In this document: one piece after another, positions 61,901 through 64,000 of the stretch | Layout of the letters: every line of letters starts with the position of its first letter | Numbering within the stretch: the stretch's first letter is position 1 | Made by a program: the position numbers and the translations under genes | Notes under the pieces: model-generated | Database searches by the model: none | What the model was told of the DNA's origin: nothing | The model's input: only the letters and a program-made list of their open reading frames with translations | Assembly (NCBI GenBank): GCA_963277665.1 | Contig: OY728128.1 | Location: 1,863,360,988-1,863,424,987, forward strand | Source of the DNA: Viscum album | Lineage: Eukaryota; Streptophyta; Magnoliopsida; Santalales; Viscaceae | Length of the DNA: 64,000 bases | Direction: 5' to 3'

Positions 61901-64000
61901 ATTTAATTAAATTTATATATTATATATTAAATAAACTATTTAACATTTATAAATTAATTTTTGTAGACATTATATTAGAATAAATCTAATTTAATGCATA
62001 AAAACAATATTTCTCTAAAACGATGTCATGTCTTCATTTGTACGGTTCACCTATTATAATTTTTTTTAATATATTATAAATTTAATTGGAAAAATAAATA
62101 TAATTTTTGAAATATATTTATAAATTTTATCAAAGGGAGATGTTTTTAATTTATCCAAAAAAGGTTTCCTTTTTTGATTAATAGTAAAAAACACTGAATT
62201 GTAATTGAAAAAGTCCATTCTATATAAACAATATATAATGTTAAATTAAAATTAGAATTTATTTTCAAGAAAAATTAGTTCAATAAAACATAAATTAATC
62301 CATTTTATATCATTTTAATCAATTTAATATTGAATTTTTATATAAATATCTTTTAAAATATTATATCATCTTCTTTTTAAAACCCTACAGTTTCATCACG
62401 TCTGTGGGATTAATTTTAAAATATATTTTGAAACTTCTATGAATTTAATTTTGAAAAATGGATTCCATATTTTTAATCATCATAATTATTAATTTCTAAA
62501 AAATTCATCTAAATGTTTTATATAAATTAGTAGTGAAGGCAGAAAAAATTAAATATAGTTGTTTAGGTACATAAGGGCTTACTAGGGGTTAAACTAAAAA
62601 GATAAGGATAAAAATAACATATAAACATGTATAAAAACTATTTTCTGGATTTATTTATATGATTAATACTATAAGGTTCAATAATGGAATATTTTGGACC
62701 CTTATTACATATGAAAAACATTAGATCACTCAATTATTTTTAAAAATACAAAGTGTGTTCTCTCCGCCAATAATAAATGGAGACCCCCACACCACCCTTT
62801 TTCATAGCCTCACACCTATTTATATAAACCAATTACTAACCAAATATATTCCAAAAAACCATAAACTAATCCTAGAATAATTATTTTGTGAAAAAAATAC
62901 ATCTTAGTTTTGAATTTAGTTCAGACCCAATGAGTTTACCAGAAGAAGTGCTAACACTTATCTTTCCACATATTTTTAATTTTTCCTCAACCAATTCAAT
63001 TTTATTGTGTCATGATTATATAATTAACTATGAATATTAAATAACTATAATATTTTAAATGGATTTTTTTAAAACTATCTCCACTATAATCAAATTGGTT
63101 ACAAAATCATTGTTCCTGTGTATGACTGAATGCTTAATCATGCACCGATGTTGTTCTTTTCAATTTTACCACCCCTAATATCAGAACATAATGATGGTTA
63201 TATTTTTTACACACAAATATATATAATTAAATTTTATGTTTTTATTATGGTTCTGAAAACATAATATCACACCTATCATTATGTACTTATTTTGTGAAAA
63301 TATAATAACACATTTCTTGTGTAAGATAAACTACCTCCTTGGGAAGAGATGTGATTCATTAAAACCTTACATGATTAATATTAAGGATGGGTTTATTGTA
63401 AATATTTGACATATATGAAATCAAAATGATTCTATAATGAAAATATATATAACTTTCTGTTCTCTCATTCAACCCCACAAGAAAATGTAAATAGTTTTCC
63501 TACGTACGTACAAACTACCATCCCCATGAATCATGTTTTTCATTTTATGTCACTAAATATAATGGATTACTATAAATAAATATAAAAAAAATATGCATGA
63601 TATTTATATCGTGGTTATAATTTTTTATGTGATGGAACAAAGACCAATGGACTACGACCCAAAATACTACAGTCCAAAACATATACAAAAAACAAAGTGG
63701 TTATTACCCAATACGTAACATTGACATAAAATCCTTAATAAGAAGATGGTAAAAATTCATAAGAAAATAATATTTAGTATGATATATAACAATTTGGTTC
63801 TTTAATATTTTTATGATAATCTTATATTTACTATACATTAGGTTTTAATTAGTATGATGGACTTCAATACTTAAGGTAATGTAATTCAATCTAAACATCC
63901 TTTTCTATGAGACAAAATCCATGTCCACAATGTATTTATTTGAAGTGTTGTATATAATAGCCATGGATTTATATTATGATGATTATAATGATATTTATTT
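61900..64000 (+). repeat. LTR-like segment related to the element 1 LTR, plus orientation
   Basis: Compared with the reverse complement of 9999-14017, blocks match in order. TTTTTGAAATATATTTATAAATTTTATC (62105-62135) parallels 13770-13800. TTTTTGATTAATAGTAAAAAACA (62170-62195) parallels 13660-13690. AAGGGCTTACTAGG...GGATAAAAATAACATATAAACATGT (62570-62630) parallels 13265-13320. A TATA-like TTTATATAAACC lies at 62819-62830. A TACGTACGTA block followed by the complement of GGGGATGGTAGT lies at 63501-63526, like the CGTACGTACG blocks. The right end runs off the window and the left end was not found. Confidence 0.5.
63501..63526 (+). promoter_or_regulatory. CGTACGTACG-type block outside element 1
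   Basis: TACGTACGTA followed by CAAACTACCATCCCCATGAA; the reverse complement, CATGGGGATGGTAGTTTGTACGTACG, closely resembles the first block of the element 1 LTRs (ATGGGGACGGTAGGTCGTACGTACG). It supports membership of this segment in the same LTR family. Confidence 0.6.

Overview
The window reads as decayed, AT-rich intergenic DNA from a flowering plant, probably methylated heterochromatin. I see no intact host gene, rRNA, tRNA, CRISPR array or operon. No open frame exceeds about 125 codons, and every frame with recognisable protein motifs belongs to a transposable element. The plant assignment rests on Ty3/gypsy LTR ends of the TGTAACACCCCGAGATTT type, primer-binding sites for initiator tRNA-Met, a LINE whose first ORF resembles the plant DUF4283 type and whose second ends in RNase H, and a CACTA terminus with GCGGCGGTTT subterminal repeats. 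CpG is scarce, and several differences between LTR pairs are C-to-T or G-to-A changes.

Layout: 1-2300 is featureless. 2300-5950 looks like a very diverged LTR related to element 1. 5950-9998 is featureless apart from an orphan primer-binding-like site at 9411. Element 1 (9999-20833, minus strand) has two 4.0-kb LTRs around only 2.8 kb of internal DNA, which holds a broken gag and a SINE-like insertion but no pol that I can see. Element 3 (21138-30287, minus strand) has two 3.0-kb LTRs, a primer-binding site and a polypurine tract around 3.1 kb with no recognisable gene. Element 2 (32641-43150, minus strand) is a full-length but very old Ty3/gypsy element with remnants of gag zinc knuckles, reverse transcriptase and integrase. 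It appears to sit inside one LTR-like copy of a still older element 4, whose paired copies lie at about 31.8-44.7 kb (interrupted) and 49.8-51.3 kb and both carry a 33-bp minisatellite. A 378-bp CACTA element (43543-43920) is also inserted in the first copy, and the second copy shows the apparent empty site. 51.3-54.6 kb is unassigned. 54.6-60.3 kb is a degenerate L1-type LINE on the minus strand. 60.3-61.9 kb is unassigned, and 61.9-64.0 kb looks like another relative of the element 1 LTR in plus orientation.

Nothing here looks like a functioning gene system. The best material is the nested transposon architecture: two elements whose LTRs match or outweigh their internal DNA, a conserved three-fold CGTACGTACG motif in the element 1 LTRs, and paired LTRs that give internal empty-site controls. 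All homology calls were made by eye; identities are rough and distant alignments are marked as such.
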